NCBI GenBank assembly: GCA_947000775.1
Contig: CAMQGK010000327.1
Coordinates: 17,866,501-17,930,500 of the forward strand
Direction: 5' to 3'
Source of the DNA: Pterois miles
Lineage: Eukaryota > Chordata > Actinopteri > Perciformes > Scorpaenidae
DNA length: 64,000 nucleotides
This document shows, piece by piece, positions 36,162 to 48,176 of this stretch (positions within the stretch are counted from its first letter, which is position 1; every line of letters begins with the position of its first letter). The position numbers and the translations under genes were made by a program. Below the pieces are notes generated by a model. The model searched no databases, was not told the DNA's origin, and saw only the letters and a program-made list of their open reading frames with translations.

Positions 36162-36436
36162 TTTATTGCATTGCTTTTTTACCCTGGATGGTCTGTCCTA
36201 TTTGAGCTGAGTCTGAGACTGTCCCTGCAGCTCAGCTGTGGAGCTGGGGAAGCCATTAGCATCAGGGAGACTTTAACAGAGACGTCCCTGCAGCTGAGAG
36301 GGCTGCTACAGTCCAGGCTCCGATTTGGAGTTGACTGAGGCGTGTGGCAAGCAGGCAAGGTCTCATCATCACCACCGCTCCGACTCTCACTCACAGCCTC
36401 TCTCTCTCGCTCTGTGTGGTCCAAAGTGTTGACCAT
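36162..36436 (-). other. possible minus-strand terminal exon
   Basis: On the minus strand a long pyrimidine tract ending TTCCGTCTCTCCCAG forms a strong acceptor-like signal. Immediately after it, at 36436, a frame opens with ATG and runs 86 codons, rich in Ser, Arg and Glu, to a stop at 36179. An AATAAA (36162-36167) follows 12 bases later, which is unusually close for a polyadenylation signal. Part of the frame overlaps a GAGAGA patch, and a CCCTGCAGCT word is repeated at 36224 and 36288. I recognise no protein family. Chance or a noncoding transcript are live alternatives. Confidence 0.2.
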
Positions 36437-37724
36437 CTGGGAGAGACGGAAGAGGAGGACGGGCTCCCAATCCAACGAACTCTGTCAATGAGGCAACGCA
36501 TTTTCCCGCCGCCTGTCTGTGCAAAAGACAAAGAAAGCAAGAGAGACAAAAACAGGGAGCCTGTCCTTGCTCCGGCTAGTGTCTGCTCACTGCTAACCTC
36601 CCCAGGTCCTGCATTGCCTCATCCTATATGAGCTCAAAATGGGCTGGGACCCATGTGTCAGGGGTCGCACTGTGGGGACTAGGCTTGGCCTGAAAGCCTG
36701 GGAAACGTGTAGATATTTGGCCATATACATTGTAGCTGCCAAGAGCAAATACTGCATGCATGCTTGTGCACAAACAGAAATAGACATAGGCTACATTCAA
36801 AACACATGGCTAAGTAAGTGGGTGTAAAACTGTGAAAAAAGGGAGGGACCTGTTGTAGGTATACAGGTTGGGAGCATCATGGTTGTGCAGTGGGGAAAAT
36901 CCCTATGCAGGATCCCATCCCCCTGTTGTCCTTCCACAGCACACCTCACAAATCATAGCAGCTTCTCACCAAAGTCCACATTCCTCAAGATTCAACTTCA
37001 TGAGAAACATATGGCTGATGTGAATCGCATTATTCCTGATTAAGTGAGTATTGGGGGAAAGCATCCATAATAAACATGTTAGGTATTCAACGTGAATTCA
37101 TTAGATTGCTACAGTGCATTAGCGAAAATAATGCCCTGCCACAGGTAGTGTATTCGATGAGGTTTTACGTTTCCTGGCTTGGGATCAATACAATCTTCCA
37201 AAGACGGTGAGATAAATGTAAACACAACTCCAACGAGGTATTCTTTTTTCAGTTAATAGTTTCCAAAGAGGAGAAGAAAAAGATCTTCTGTCACTTGCAA
37301 TAAACAAAAAGCTTTTTATACAAACATACAAATGAAACAAATTATAAACCCCAGGAGATTTCGTTAAAAAGTCTCAACTGAACAGTGGGCAAGAGGATGA
37401 GAAAACACTAAAAAGGAGAGGGTTGTAGTTCACTACAATCTACAATGCAAAATACAAAGCAAAGGCAACTTATACTATGATGTACATCATTCTATCAAAT
37501 TACCACTACTGTATGACGGTTAATATGGAAAACATACACTCTATTAACGATAACATTTTTTTTTAATGAAATGAAATTTTAAATTTTGAAATTTTAGTTA
37601 CCGTGTAACTCTGATTAATGGTTTCATTCGAGTAATACAGTAGATCACAATATGATATGGAATTGCCGTCTACAGCACTACTGTGGCTGGTTTAGAAAGG
37701 GCATGCACATTTTTCAACATCAGT
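36437..37724. other. unique sequence, no gene seen
   Basis: The 95-codon plus frame at 36344-36631 is antisense to the terminal-exon candidate and has no motif. The rest is AT-rich. Confidence 0.4.
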
Positions 37725-37734
37725 AGAGGCTTTT

Positions 37735-37864
37735 TATTAGTTCAGTCTTCAGTCATGTCCTTTTCATAATATACACCAATAACCCAGGACTGTTCAACAA
37801 TAACTGCTTGTTCCTGTTGTACGCAGATGACACTATAAAATTCACAAATGCAGACAAAACTTAA
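37735..37864 (+). mobile_element. LINE reverse-transcriptase relic (YADDT motif)
   Basis: One frame from about 37769 reads IYTNNPGLF, then NNNCLFLLYADDTIKFTNAD, to a stop at 37862. This matches the palm core of non-LTR retrotransposon reverse transcriptases, where I-Y-I-N-D/N-L is followed by a C-x-F-x-L-Y-A-D-D-T segment; the catalytic Asp pair is intact (codons at 37826 and 37829). Immediately upstream, CAGTCTTCAGTCATGTCC is compatible with the usual Q-G-S-V-L-G-P stretch after a frameshift. No other reverse-transcriptase block or endonuclease is visible, so this is a dead fragment of about 130 bases. L2, Rex or jockey type is likely; exact clade unknown. Confidence 0.78.
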
Positions 37865-38195
37865 CATTAATACACTGCAATTTTGACCTGTACGCTCAAT
37901 ACGTACATATTATTTAGTATTAGTTGCATAGTATTTTTGTCTAATACACAATTTTGTTTTACATGGTATTCATTGAAAAACTTACACTGTCAGTGACACA
38001 GTGACAAAGGACTTTGCATACAGCATTTATTGCACAGACCTGATATGCCAGCCCATTCTCAGTTCCAACTCGTCAAATATGTCAGCTCAGTCAGTGACCC
38101 TACACTTCAAACTATGATGCTCTTGGTACCCTTCTGCTTAAGTTTTGCATATGTCACTTTTGCATGTCAGTTTCTACTCGTGATATGCCTGCACT
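37865..38195. other. AT-rich sequence, no gene seen
   Basis: May contain further decayed LINE sequence, but nothing is recognisable in any frame. Confidence 0.4.
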
Positions 38196-39065
38196 CTTTT
38201 CAAAATAAACTTGTTTTCCAGGAAACAATTTGGTTAGGTTTAGGCCATAAAACAACTTCGTTAGGTTTAGGAAAAAAATCAAGATTTGGGTTATAAGTAT
38301 GTCTGTTACGTAGGTAAATAGGCTACATTACATATGTATTTTAAAGTGGGGGTAGGCAGTTTATTTTGTGTATCATTGGGCAAAAATTAAATAATAACCT
38401 TTCAGCATATTCGTAATTCAGGTGTTCTTTTCAGGCTTTAAAAAATCTCAAATCGAACCATGACAGGAGATTTTTACCAATCACAGGTCATTTCAGAGAG
38501 AGCGTCTCTATTGAGCGTTCCTATTAGCTGTGCTCCAGACGGTGGGCGGTGCTTGGTATTTCCTCAACATGGCTGCTGGGTCACAAGCTCTCTCATTTTA
38601 CAGTTAAACAGTACACTACTAGATGCTTCTGAAAGAAATAGATTACAGTAACAAAATATTGATTCATATTTCATTAGCACTGCCTAGTTTGACCAGAGTT
38701 TACAAATGATTGACAGACGGCTCATAGACAGCAGCTGGACAGCAGACTCCAGCTCGGCTGTGATCTTCTTCCGGTCTGTGAAGTCTTGCAGGTGCCATTA
38801 GGAACACTGGAGGACACAGAGGCACATGACTTTTTTTTAATTACCTGTCTTATGCACTATTATACAGTGTATACTCTACAGTATTTGCTCTAGTCCTACC
38901 CACTGCAGTTTTAACGTTACCTTACATAACTTTAAATAAGTCAATGTTGGTTTCACATGGGACACACTGGTCTCCTGGGTGAAAGTCCTGTGTTTTTGGA
39001 CCCACCAATACTTGTAATTCACTCCATAGTAAATCCTACTTGCAGTGTTTACCTGAGTCAAAAGG
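38196..39065 (+). mobile_element. ACTTGGTTAGG-type element, interrupted by another
   Basis: The left part (38196-38340) has CAATTTGGTTAGGTTTAGG, CTTCGTTAGGTTTAGG, GATTTGGGTTATAAG and GTTACGTAGG. The right part (38913-39065) resumes with CTTACATAACTTTAAATAAG, TCAATGTTGGTTTCACATGG, and CACTGGTCTCCTGGGTGAA. In the copy at 50311-50772 the equivalent words follow one another directly, so this copy has been split by the block at 38341-38912. Confidence 0.7.
38341..38912 (+). mobile_element. element nested in the 38.2-kb repeat
   Basis: The left end reads TTTTAAAGTGGGGGTAGGCAG and the right end CCTACCCACTGCAGTTTTAA. Reversed, the right end is TTAAAACTGCAGTGGGTAGG, an imperfect inverted repeat of the left. 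Flanks show ATTACAT on the left and CTTACAT on the right, a plausible short target duplication. The interior (for example ATCACAGGTCATTTCAGAGA, TTGGTATTTCCTCAACATGG and TTGCAGGTGCCATTAGGAAC) matches my memory of an abundant noncoding teleost repeat. No coding capacity. Confidence 0.68.
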
Positions 39066-41195
39066 TGAGTGCTTATGCTCTGACTTGTCAGAAATGAATC
39101 ACAGAGATTAAATAGTGTCAGAGATGAGGGAACAGCCAGTCTGTTTGGCCTGTGGGGATGCGGTTGAAGGCTTGAAGAGTCATTACATGAAGAAGAGAGT
39201 GGCGTGTAAGTGATGGCATGTCATTTTGTCATTGAACGCACTCTACCCTCCAATTCACACCATCCCACAATCAGCTGACAACACAGATGAAAGGGGCGAG
39301 ACAGTGACAGCACAGCAGAGAGAGAAAAAAATGTATAGAAAGAAAAAACACAGACAGGAAAAAAAATTGCTGCACCAAACATTGACGGAGGATAATTAGA
39401 GGGAAGGATCTTGTAATGCATGCGATTACTCAATTCCTGTGATATTTCTGAGAAGCTCCAGCCAGCCTGCTCTATAATCTAAAGTTCTGCCATAGGACTT
39501 TGCACAGGAAGAAGAAGACAGACAGATGCAGCGAGAGAGTTCACAACATCAGTAAATCAAATTCACTGAGGCTATGATGTTCAAGTTCATATTATACCTC
39601 TACCACCACAGAAAATAGAGTATAAGGTGTTCAGGATTAAATTAAGCCAACATATAACAGAATGATACAAACCAAAATGTGTTCAGTACATGAGTCATAT
39701 TGCCCAAGGGAGTATGGGAGTATGAAACTTTATTAAGAGCCCTGTAAACCTGGGATACCCTTTGATAATTAATTACCGAAAACAAAGCCATCTATTACTG
39801 AGACCACGTCATCTGCTGTTGGCGGAGCAGCCAGCCAGTGATTCAGAATGGTGAAGCACAGGAAACTGCTCTGGCAAATTACACAGAGGGCAGGAAGAGT
39901 GTGAAGCATGTATAGAGGAAAACACTGAACAGCCTGCAGCACAGACTGGGTGAAGTGGGGACAAAGGATAATATTCACTGCAAAAGAGTATATCCTAGAA
40001 CATGTCCAAAAAAAAGTAATTCGTATTGAGTAATGCATGCAAGTGTGCCCAATAAGCACCACATGTACATACACCACAAATTAAAGTATAGTCTGTTTGG
40101 GTCTTTTTTTCCATAGTGTCTGACTGTATTTCAATCAGTTATGATAACATTACCCTCTAAAGTATTGCTGAGACCTTGGAACACAGTGTCAAGTGCCATC
40201 AGTAATGAGAATTGGTCAGATGATCTAAACCATTTTATTTGGTAAGGAAACACAAAGCACACCGAGTCTAGCATATTGCCCTTTGTGAATACTTTTGTAT
40301 TATCCTACATATTTGCACTCGAGCATGTAAAAAAATTGCATTTGCCTTAAATTGTGACATGTACATTTTCAAAATTATTACAGTATTACAGTATAATTAA
40401 TTACAGTATTTCTGTTTTTATGGTTATTCCCCTTTTTATGTTTCATTTTTTTAATACTATTTCTTGCATTAGTTTTGAGAGTAGCTACGTTGCATTTTTT
40501 TAATGTATATGACAAATAAAACCTTTGCAATTTTTGTATAATTTGAGATGTTAGTAATTCTCCCTCACTGCACAGGAAAACTGTGAGGAAAATTTGTGGG
40601 TTTGCAGTCTTACTAAATCTTGTTTACAAACTTAATGAGTACAATGTTATTATGATGAAAATTGTGCAAGACATCAAAATTCAGAGACTATTTCAGGGTT
40701 TGTTCGTCATTTCATGAAACAAACACAAACATTTAACTGGCATCAGGCTCTGCTATTTCACCAGTGACAGCCTCTTATACAAATCTGCTGGTCGGATCCA
40801 AAACTTTTTGACCTCAGTCAATTAATTAGCACTTTCCCCAAGTAGCTGCATCCGCTTGGTCTGCCTGGAGATTTATGCCTGAAAGAGAGAAAGACAGCGA
40901 GGGAAAGCACTCTCTGATTTCAGACTCTTTTTTTTTTTCTTTTTCCTTTCCTCTTCCTCCTCTCAGCCCCAATCCCACCTCCTCTACCCTCCTACTGCCG
41001 CCCATAACAGCGCTGATCTATGAAAACATACAAACATGACACTGAGCCTATGATAAACACCAGGTCTGTATTTGGGGAGGAAAGGAAATCAACTCCAGTT
41101 CAGGATGTGACCACTACCTCTGCCCAGATCAATCATACTCCAACAGACCTGCATGTGGGGGGCAACAATATCAGTGCAGGGGGGTTGGGAGGTGT

Positions 41196-41198
<3 letters not shown>
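39066..41198. other. AT-rich sequence, no gene seen
   Basis: At 40480-40540, GAGTAGCTACGTTGCA followed by TGACAAATAAAACCTTTGC resembles the 3' end of a LINE or of a transcript, but is too short to assign. The 102-codon minus frame at 39769-40077 has no recognisable motif. Confidence 0.4.

Positions 41199-41262
<64 letters not shown>
41199..41262. repeat. (CA)n microsatellite
   Basis: A perfect CA run of about 64 bases. The five His-Thr or Cys-Val frames around it are artefacts. Confidence 0.98.
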
Positions 41263-41266
<4 letters not shown>

Positions 41267-42289
41267 AACAAAAGCTCTGGCAGTCTCTGTGCAGTGCAAT
41301 GCACATATGGGCACAGCACACACAAAGTTAACAAGTCTCCCAGGCAGGCAGGTAAAGAATGAACGCTGCAACTGGATTCCAGGGCTGCAGTGCAAGGTTT
41401 ACACTTTCAACTCCCCCTTCCTTATCTCCCAGATTAGCTCGATAAGAGAATTATGAAGCCAGACGGACATCTAAAGCTTCCTGGGGGGTCAACGGTGTGA
41501 TGAGAGACAGCCCGGGGAGGGGAGACCGCCGCCTCTGAAACGCTTAACCCTTCCACAACATACATGCGCACACACATGTGCACTTATATGCACAGACCCC
41601 CACCCTAGGGCTCAACTTATTCATTGCTCCATCATCCCTTCTCCCCTTTATCAGAAAGAGAAGGAGTGGGAAACAAAGGAGGAGGGAAGTAAAGGAAGGG
41701 GGTGAGTACAGATAGCCTTGCTTCTGTGACTTCCTTCCTGTGCATTCCAGGTTTTGTGACCCTCTTCCAAGGACAAAGAGCTGAAACTCACTTCCCTTCT
41801 TCTCAAAATTCAGGGAAAAAAATGAAAGTTTCCCTCCAAGTTGCAGGAAGTAAAGAACGATAAATTATGGAGGTCAGGAAGTCACCTGGTCACAGGAGCG
41901 ACTCAGCACTGTGCAGGTACAAACATCTGGGTATGGAATGTCCATGAAATGTTTGCAACAGTGGACTAAAATATCCTCTACTACAGAGTTTTTAGCATTT
42001 ACATTTTTTGTGTTTTAGTGTTTTAAAGGACAAATATGAGTGAGTAGAATAAACTACAGTATTATTTTTAGGCAAAGAGCAACCTTTCAATGTAAAAAGG
42101 CAACACAATCAAAAAAAGGTCATAGTTGCAATATTTTTGTTCAGCAAAAACCTAAAAATGCTGACAATTTCAGTTGCAAACACAGAAAAGGTTCAAATTT
42201 CAAAAGTCTTTGGAAGTTAACCTGGGATTTGCCAACCTCATATCACATTAAAGCATGAAATAGACCCGCCTGTGAGGATAGTGTGTCAG
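41263..42289. other. unique sequence, no gene seen
   Basis: 41400-41540 is GC-balanced, with CAGATTAGCTCGATAAGAG and GAATTATGAAGCC, and could be regulatory. The rest is unremarkable. Confidence 0.4.
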
Positions 42290-42500
42290 TGTCATGTGTC
42301 TTGACTTTGCAGCAACGTGAATAATATACACCTTTATTAATGTGCAGTACCAGCAAGGGGAAACAAAGCCACTCATTTAGGATTAGGTAACAAAACTACT
42401 TAGTTAGGTTGAAGGGGGAACATATATGGAAACAACATAACGCCATTAAGGAAAACACATGACAAATGTCACTAATCTAAGTTGCAAAACAAAACCAGTC
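42290..42500 (+). mobile_element. partial ACTTGGTTAGG-type element
   Basis: Contains GCCACTCATTTAGGATTAGG, ACAAAACTACTTAGTTAGG, GGAAACAACATAACG and ACATGACAAATGTCAC, the interior words of the group found at 38.2, 44.0, 47.3 and 47.9 kb. No end is clearly preserved. Confidence 0.55.
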
Positions 42501-42771
42501 TCGACATTGCTTTAAAGTTCTGTGTTAGTTTGCATTTACACTTGCAGGAAGTTGACTTGAAACAGAGTAGTTGAATTAACCGTTGAAGAGTAAGACCTAA
42601 AAGCAGTTATAGATGAAAGATAACAAACTGTCAGTCAATGTCTCAGCCATGAAAGCAGCTCAAGGGTCAGTTGACTTGTAAGCACTGAAAGCAGTTGAAT
42701 CATCAGTTGAAGTGTAATTTGAAAATTAGGAGATAAAAGCTGAGAAGACGCTTAAACTGTAAACGATAAAA

Positions 42772-43200
42772 CCAACATGATCTCACAGAAATACATGAAA
42801 TGACTGCAACCTCTTTACAGCTCATTACGCAGTGGTGACATGGAATGTGTTAAAATTACGTGCCGCCACCATAGAATCAATTTAACCTTTGGTCCAGGCA
42901 TGAAAACTACTTGGTTAAATTTAGGATGGAAACGGTTTGGTTTTAAAAAAATATTTATTACACAACTATTTACCTAGCCTATGTTGACTTTTGTTTTCAC
43001 ACAGGAGACAAACACTGGTCTCTTGGGTGAGTTTTACCCATCCCTCTGTCCATCCACCCCAACCTTCATTGATCAAAACATATTTCTGTTAAATCTGAAT
43101 GTGTGTCACCACAAAAAAAGGGTCCTAATGGACTTTCCATTGGCATTGTTTCCCTAGTGCCGGCAAGTAATTTTTCCACATTCCATGTCATCACAATATT
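42772..43200 (+). mobile_element. short inverted-repeat transposon, copy 1
   Basis: The left end reads CAACATGATCTCACAGAAAT, then GTGACATGGAATGTG, AAAATTACGTGCCGCC. The right arm at 43157-43195 reads GTGCCGGCAAGTAATTTTTC, CACATTCCATGTCATCAC. Reversed, the right arm is GTGATGACATGGAATGTGG, AAAAATTACTTGCCGGC, so about 37 bases are inverted with few mismatches. The outermost right end is missing. The interior has ACTACTTGGTTAAATTTAGG, CACTGGTCTCTTGGGTGAG and GATCAAAACATATTTCTGTT, all shared with copy 2 at 50311-50772. No coding frame, so a nonautonomous DNA transposon is the best reading. Confidence 0.75.
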
Positions 43201-43991
43201 GGTTCCCAAGCTTTTTGTCTACCTGCAACCCCCATCACATGTTGCACTGTGTCAGTGAGTTGTAAGCAGTTCCAGACAAGAGTGATGTTTTTCTGCCCAG
43301 ATTTTTTTTCATTTCAATAACTTTTAGAGGCCTGGGGCGATAAAAGTATCCAGATTTTACAAGAAATATGCAATTTTTTTTAAATAAATGTCCGATAAAA
43401 TAAACAGTAATGTGTTGCGGACAATGGCGCAATTCCCACCACTGGGAATTGGGGGACATGTCTGCATCACTTTAACATTTTCAAAATGATTTTCCCACTA
43501 AAACCTTTCTCTTACTGACCAGCCACTACATAGTCCAGATGAGAGAAGATCTGATGATTTGATGAAAAAAGCTTCATGCACACACCAGAGTCATCATCAG
43601 TTATTTTCTGGGGTTAACAAATAACAATGTGTTAGTGTTTCACAGACTTTTTTTGCTTGGGTTTCATCTCTCAGGTGACATACAGCCTTGTGAAGGTTGT
43701 TGGGGATATATGCAGCCTGAAAAGAGTACACGACCTGAGACACTACTCAGAGTTGAACAAAACTTGCTGCCAACTTTATTTTTCAGTTAATTTTCTTATT
43801 CACAGATAATATTCTCCTAAAATAATAACGCTTGAAAATTAGTCAAAAACAAGACCATAAAGCACAGGAATGTTTGTAGTAAAGATAAAAATTATGTCAT
43901 TATATCATATCAAATATCAGCACAATAACCATTTTTATCCTAATTTATTTAGATTATTTCAGTATATCTAAATGGAGATAATAAATAGCAT
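43201..43991. other. AT-rich sequence, no gene seen
   Basis: Sits between two related short transposons. No exon or named repeat is recognised. Confidence 0.4.
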
Positions 43992-44524
43992 ATCAACCTG
44001 GTCTCACGGGAAGGCATATAAATACAACATTACACAGTCATTTTGCGTTTCATGGGAACACATTTTAACCTTTTTGTGATTTGCATGCTGCTTTCGCAAC
44101 ATAGTCCATGAGAAAACCACTAACTTAGGCTCAGGGAAGAAACCCACTTAGTTAGGGTACGGAAAAACATCATGGTTGGGTAAAGTATGTAAATAAAGTA
44201 AAATACGTTCGGAAACAACACAAACTACGGACAACACATCATAAATGTCAAAAGCATGTGGCAAACGTCATTAACAAACAAATGTCACAAAAATAGTCAA
44301 CAACAGTCTAACATCAGTCAAAAGTCTCCCCACCTGCACACTATAACTGGTCTTTCTCACTGTTTGTACTACATCCCTAACTTTTACCATAGCACATCGC
44401 AGTCAGTACAGGATACATGGGGTACAAATGATAAGCAAAAATCAATAAAGGCATACTTGTTGCACACTAAACGCCTTGCACATTATCATGGGATTTATAT
44501 GCCTTTTTGTGCAAACAGGCTGAG
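43992..44524 (+). mobile_element. short inverted-repeat transposon, related subfamily
   Basis: The left end reads ATCAACCTGGTCTCACGGG, AAGGCATATAAAT. The right end, reversed, reads CTCAGCCTGTTTGCACAAA, AAGGCATATAAAT, giving terminal inverted repeats of about 30 bases in an element of about 530. The interior has CCACTAACTTAGGCTCAGGG and CCCACTTAGTTAGGGTACGG, a variant of the core in the 42.8 and 50.3-kb copies. The outermost motif CAACCTGGTCTCAC is shared with those copies too, which ties them into one group. No coding frame. Confidence 0.75.
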
Positions 44525-47245
44525 TATTTACTGTAGGAAGTAAGTAACATATAAGTTTGTTGTTTTCCTACCACACAGGCAGCACTAATATATCTCCTGC
44601 AGGGTTTACTGTAGGCAGAAGGGAATCTGTGCCCTCGCCCATCACACATCCACCCGTGGACGAACACCTACATGATGCCAGAACCTAAGAGTTTTAAAGA
44701 GGCTGTAAAGGAACAACAAACACTACCCTACCCATACCCTAGCCCTCTCCATGTTTCCCCCGCATCTCAAAACCGGCAAGTCTCGGCATCCATCCATCCC
44801 ATGATTCATCCTTCAGCTCTGTCATCTGTGACTGGTGACGCACCCTGCTGCCCGGGGCATAATGAAACCTCTTGCAGAGACTGCAGCTGCACCGACACCT
44901 TCACCATCTGATCCCCTGCTCTGGTATCATCTTCACCTATCGACTGTGCAAAAGTGGCCCTCTGGACCCTTTAATACAGACCTTGGTCACACTTGTGCCC
45001 TCACCCTTGGCTCAGACCAGCCAACCTCTCATGCCATGCTAATTTAATCCAAAAACACTTCCTATAGCAGCCTGTTAATGTCAGAGTAGATTTCCTCTGT
45101 GTTCTCCGTAACCCAGAAAAGAGCACAACCCTGCCACTTTGCCAGGAACCTTCCTCGGTTTAGTGTTTCCCAACAAACGGCAAATATGCTTCAAAACCAA
45201 TAAACCTACCCCTGATATTTATTAGGCTGTTATTCAAGTATTCCCTCCCTACTCGGGCAAATGGAGGCACACACACGCACACATGCAGGCGGTCACACAC
45301 CTTTCGTCAGCTGCAGACACATTAGTAATTCTAATGAGAAGCAGAAGATTAAAGAGTTGCGTTGTCTTGGGTGTTACAGTAGACGTCTACCTTTACCATG
45401 AGGACCAGAGGTCAAGAAGAGGAACACGGAGGGAGGAAATTGAGAACATTTCTTGATTAAAGGCCTTTGGAACATCTAACCTTTGACTGCACACAGACTC
45501 GTCAGTGCTCTGACGGCATATGCTGCCTGGTCTGGCTTGTTTTTTGTGTGTGTCAGGGACCTAGCACCTGGAAAGAAAAAAGGATAAAGGAGGATATTCA
45601 GGGACTCACATCGCTTGCCCAGACATCTGGGGACAAACTGGTAAAATCAGCAGCCAGCTTGGCAGCAGCAGTTATTGTTTGGCTCATGCGACTGTGAAGA
45701 ATGACATCGGCATGTAAAGACTGCTCTGTTTTTGTATGGAAATAACAGACACATATTGAACATTACATTTCCTCTTTCATATCCCTTCATATCCCTGTTG
45801 TTGCTTTGGTGTTTTTTGGTTGTGGATAAATGTGTTTAAAAATCCAAAAATATTCAGAAGAGCATATGATCATTGCACTTACATCAAACATACATTGAAA
45901 AAGTTAAATTCTCTAAAAACTCCAGATTTAAGCCTAGATTTTGCCCTTGTCTGTAGCTGACCGAAAAACAAACAATTTCCATGCTGAAAACAACTTTATG
46001 GGTCGCATCTCCACCTTTTCCTGTCATTCACTCAAGCCACTGTTTCCTCATGTCCCCTGACCTCACTACTCCATTACCCCCACTACACCCAGCAGTTTCC
46101 TTATCAATCCTCCCTCAGCTCCATCATCAATCTCTCAGCGAAAATCTCCTTGTTTCTGCCAGTTGTTTCCTCAACTGCCAGCATGTTTGCTAAGACCCTG
46201 CAAAAGCTCCCCCTTTCCTGCCGGGTTAGTCGAAGGCTAATAAAACTGTCTTGGTCAGTCATAAGACACCCTGAGAGGGGAGGGTAGCAGGGTCACGGCT
46301 CAGAACAGGCTCACTTGGACCTTACTGGCTCAGCCGAGGGGAGGGTCTCGCTTTTCGGACCTACAAACCTGGAGGATGATAAATGGCATTTAAAGGAGAC
46401 AGTAAAACACAACTATTGCATAAAGTCATCAGTTAAAGTTAATTACAAAATATATGGGGGTTTGATTGAATGGGTCTCTGGGGAGTGATCAGCAAGAGAA
46501 GCTGCAGGCGAGCCGTAGACAGTCGTCCGATGAGCGGCAGTGACTCACACACATTCCTTGAAGTGGGACCTGGTCTGTGTAAAGGACTTCAGTGAGCGGG
46601 GATGATTCATCCCGGGCCGCCATAAAAGCAAAAACCATGAGCGAATGTTGGTCTCTACCATACTTGATCTTTGATGAGGAACCTGGAAACATCCAGGCAA
46701 TCCATTAGAAGTCATGCTGTTTTATATTCAAAGCAGCAACGGCAAGATATGATTTACTACAGCAATATCTTACACTTGTTCATAAAAAGCAGTGAGAAAA
46801 TGATGACCTGCTTCTTCAGCACCACCCCAGTCAAAAGGAAGCAGAGGTCCATTACAATTTACAGACATAATACATTCTCAGGGGTTTGAATTTCTCCACA
46901 TACAGTTTGCTTTTACTGTCCTTTACACCTAACCTGACCTACCAAATAGTTTGTTACACAGAAACAGCTGAGAAGCCATCACTGGAAACCATTGGGAAAA
47001 GTGCAGGTGCTTTCAAAACATACTTAGCAGGTGATTGGATGAACCATCTGTCAATCAGTTCTTGCAGAGGCCAGACAGGCTTTTTCTTGCCTGTTTGCAT
47101 TGAGCACATAACTGACATACGCTGCTCCAATTGGACAGTTATTTTCTCACATTGCCATTACACAGGCACATGACGAATTAGGTCATTTCCAGAGTGATGT
47201 GTTTCTGTGCATCACTTTTCTTATTCAAGTCCCTGCAGCTCATCA
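44525..47245. other. unique sequence, no gene seen
   Basis: CA-rich words lie at 45268-45300. The block at 46290-46640 is GC-balanced (GATGATTCATCCCGGGCC) and could be regulatory. Several 65-95 codon plus frames (44672-45047, 46671-47173) lack motifs. Confidence 0.4.
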
Positions 47246-47560
47246 AAGTTATATCTAAGTAAAGTGTGAAGCCATTGGGCTCATCAACCAGCTTTTCAAA
47301 GCACAAATGTCCAACAAAGGGAACAAGTGCACCAGTGCTGGTCCACAAAACTACTTGGTTAGGTTTAGGAAAAGATTGTGGTTTGTTATGTAATCATGTA
47401 AGTTACGTGACAAAGTACCAGTCAACGTTAACTTATGGTTCCTCACGGGACACGAACAGCAGCTCTTTGGGTTGAAGTCCAGTGTTTTTAAACCCACACA
47501 TCCACCCCGACCTCCTCCTGACACAGACTTTGTTGCTCTTTATATTCCATCACCTGTCCT
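47246..47560 (+). mobile_element. partial ACTTGGTTAGG-type element
   Basis: Contains ACAAAACTACTTGGTTAGGT, TTAGGAAAAGATTGTGGTTT, GTAAGTTACGTGACAAAG, CAGCTCTTTGGGTTGAAGTC and CCACCCCGACCTCCTCCTGA. A 39-base stretch around the core is identical to the copy at 47.93 kb, only 0.6 kb away, which suggests recent shared origin or local duplication. Confidence 0.6.
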
Positions 47561-47894
47561 AGGTCACAATTATGGGGATTACATACGGATTGATTTTAAG
47601 GGATATATACAAATTATAGTGCATTATTTTTTTAGATATAGCTACACAAAGCGTATGAGAACAGCCTGCAGTCTTGCAAGTTTGAGGGCATTTGCCAGTG
47701 ACAAGTGGCAAGTCACCAAGACTTTTTCATCTTCCTGCTGGCTTATTCCAGGTGACCAAGCACATTGTTTCCTTGCAATGCATACAAGGCTAATATTATT
47801 ATACTATCATAAAGTCAAGTGATTCTTGATGCAATATAAATCAATCGCCCTGGATCACAAACATCTTTGATAAGCATGTGCCTGTTGGTTTGGG

Positions 47895-48045
47895 TTAAAT
47901 TTGGTATATTTGAAATACAAGTTTAGGCGAAAAAACTACTTGGTTAGGTTTAGGAAAAGATTGTGGTTTGGGTTAAAACAGCTATGGAAGTGGGATAACA
48001 TAAGCACGGAAGTTACATGACAATGAGTCAATAAACCACAGGGAA
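47895..48045 (+). mobile_element. partial ACTTGGTTAGG-type element
   Basis: AAAACTACTTGGTTAGGTTT and AGGAAAAGATTGTGGTTTG are identical to the 47.3-kb copy. They are followed by GGTTAAAACAGCTATGGAAG and GGAAGTTACATGACAA. Only about 150 bases of the family are present. Confidence 0.6.
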
Positions 48046-48143
48046 TTAAAGTTTATTTACCAAAAATCTTACAACAGATACATAGAAAACATGGTAACAA
48101 TGATAGAGAGGTTAGTATACATGCTTTGTGGAAGCGCTCACAT

Positions 48144-48176
48144 CTGTGTTTGTGTGTAGGTGTGTGTGTGTGTGTT
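48144..48176. repeat. imperfect (GT)n array
   Basis: GT-rich run with TTTGTGTAGG interruptions. Confidence 0.85.

Noticed and set aside
41089..41395. Cys-Val and His-Thr proteins
   Set aside because: Frames of a CA/GT microsatellite.
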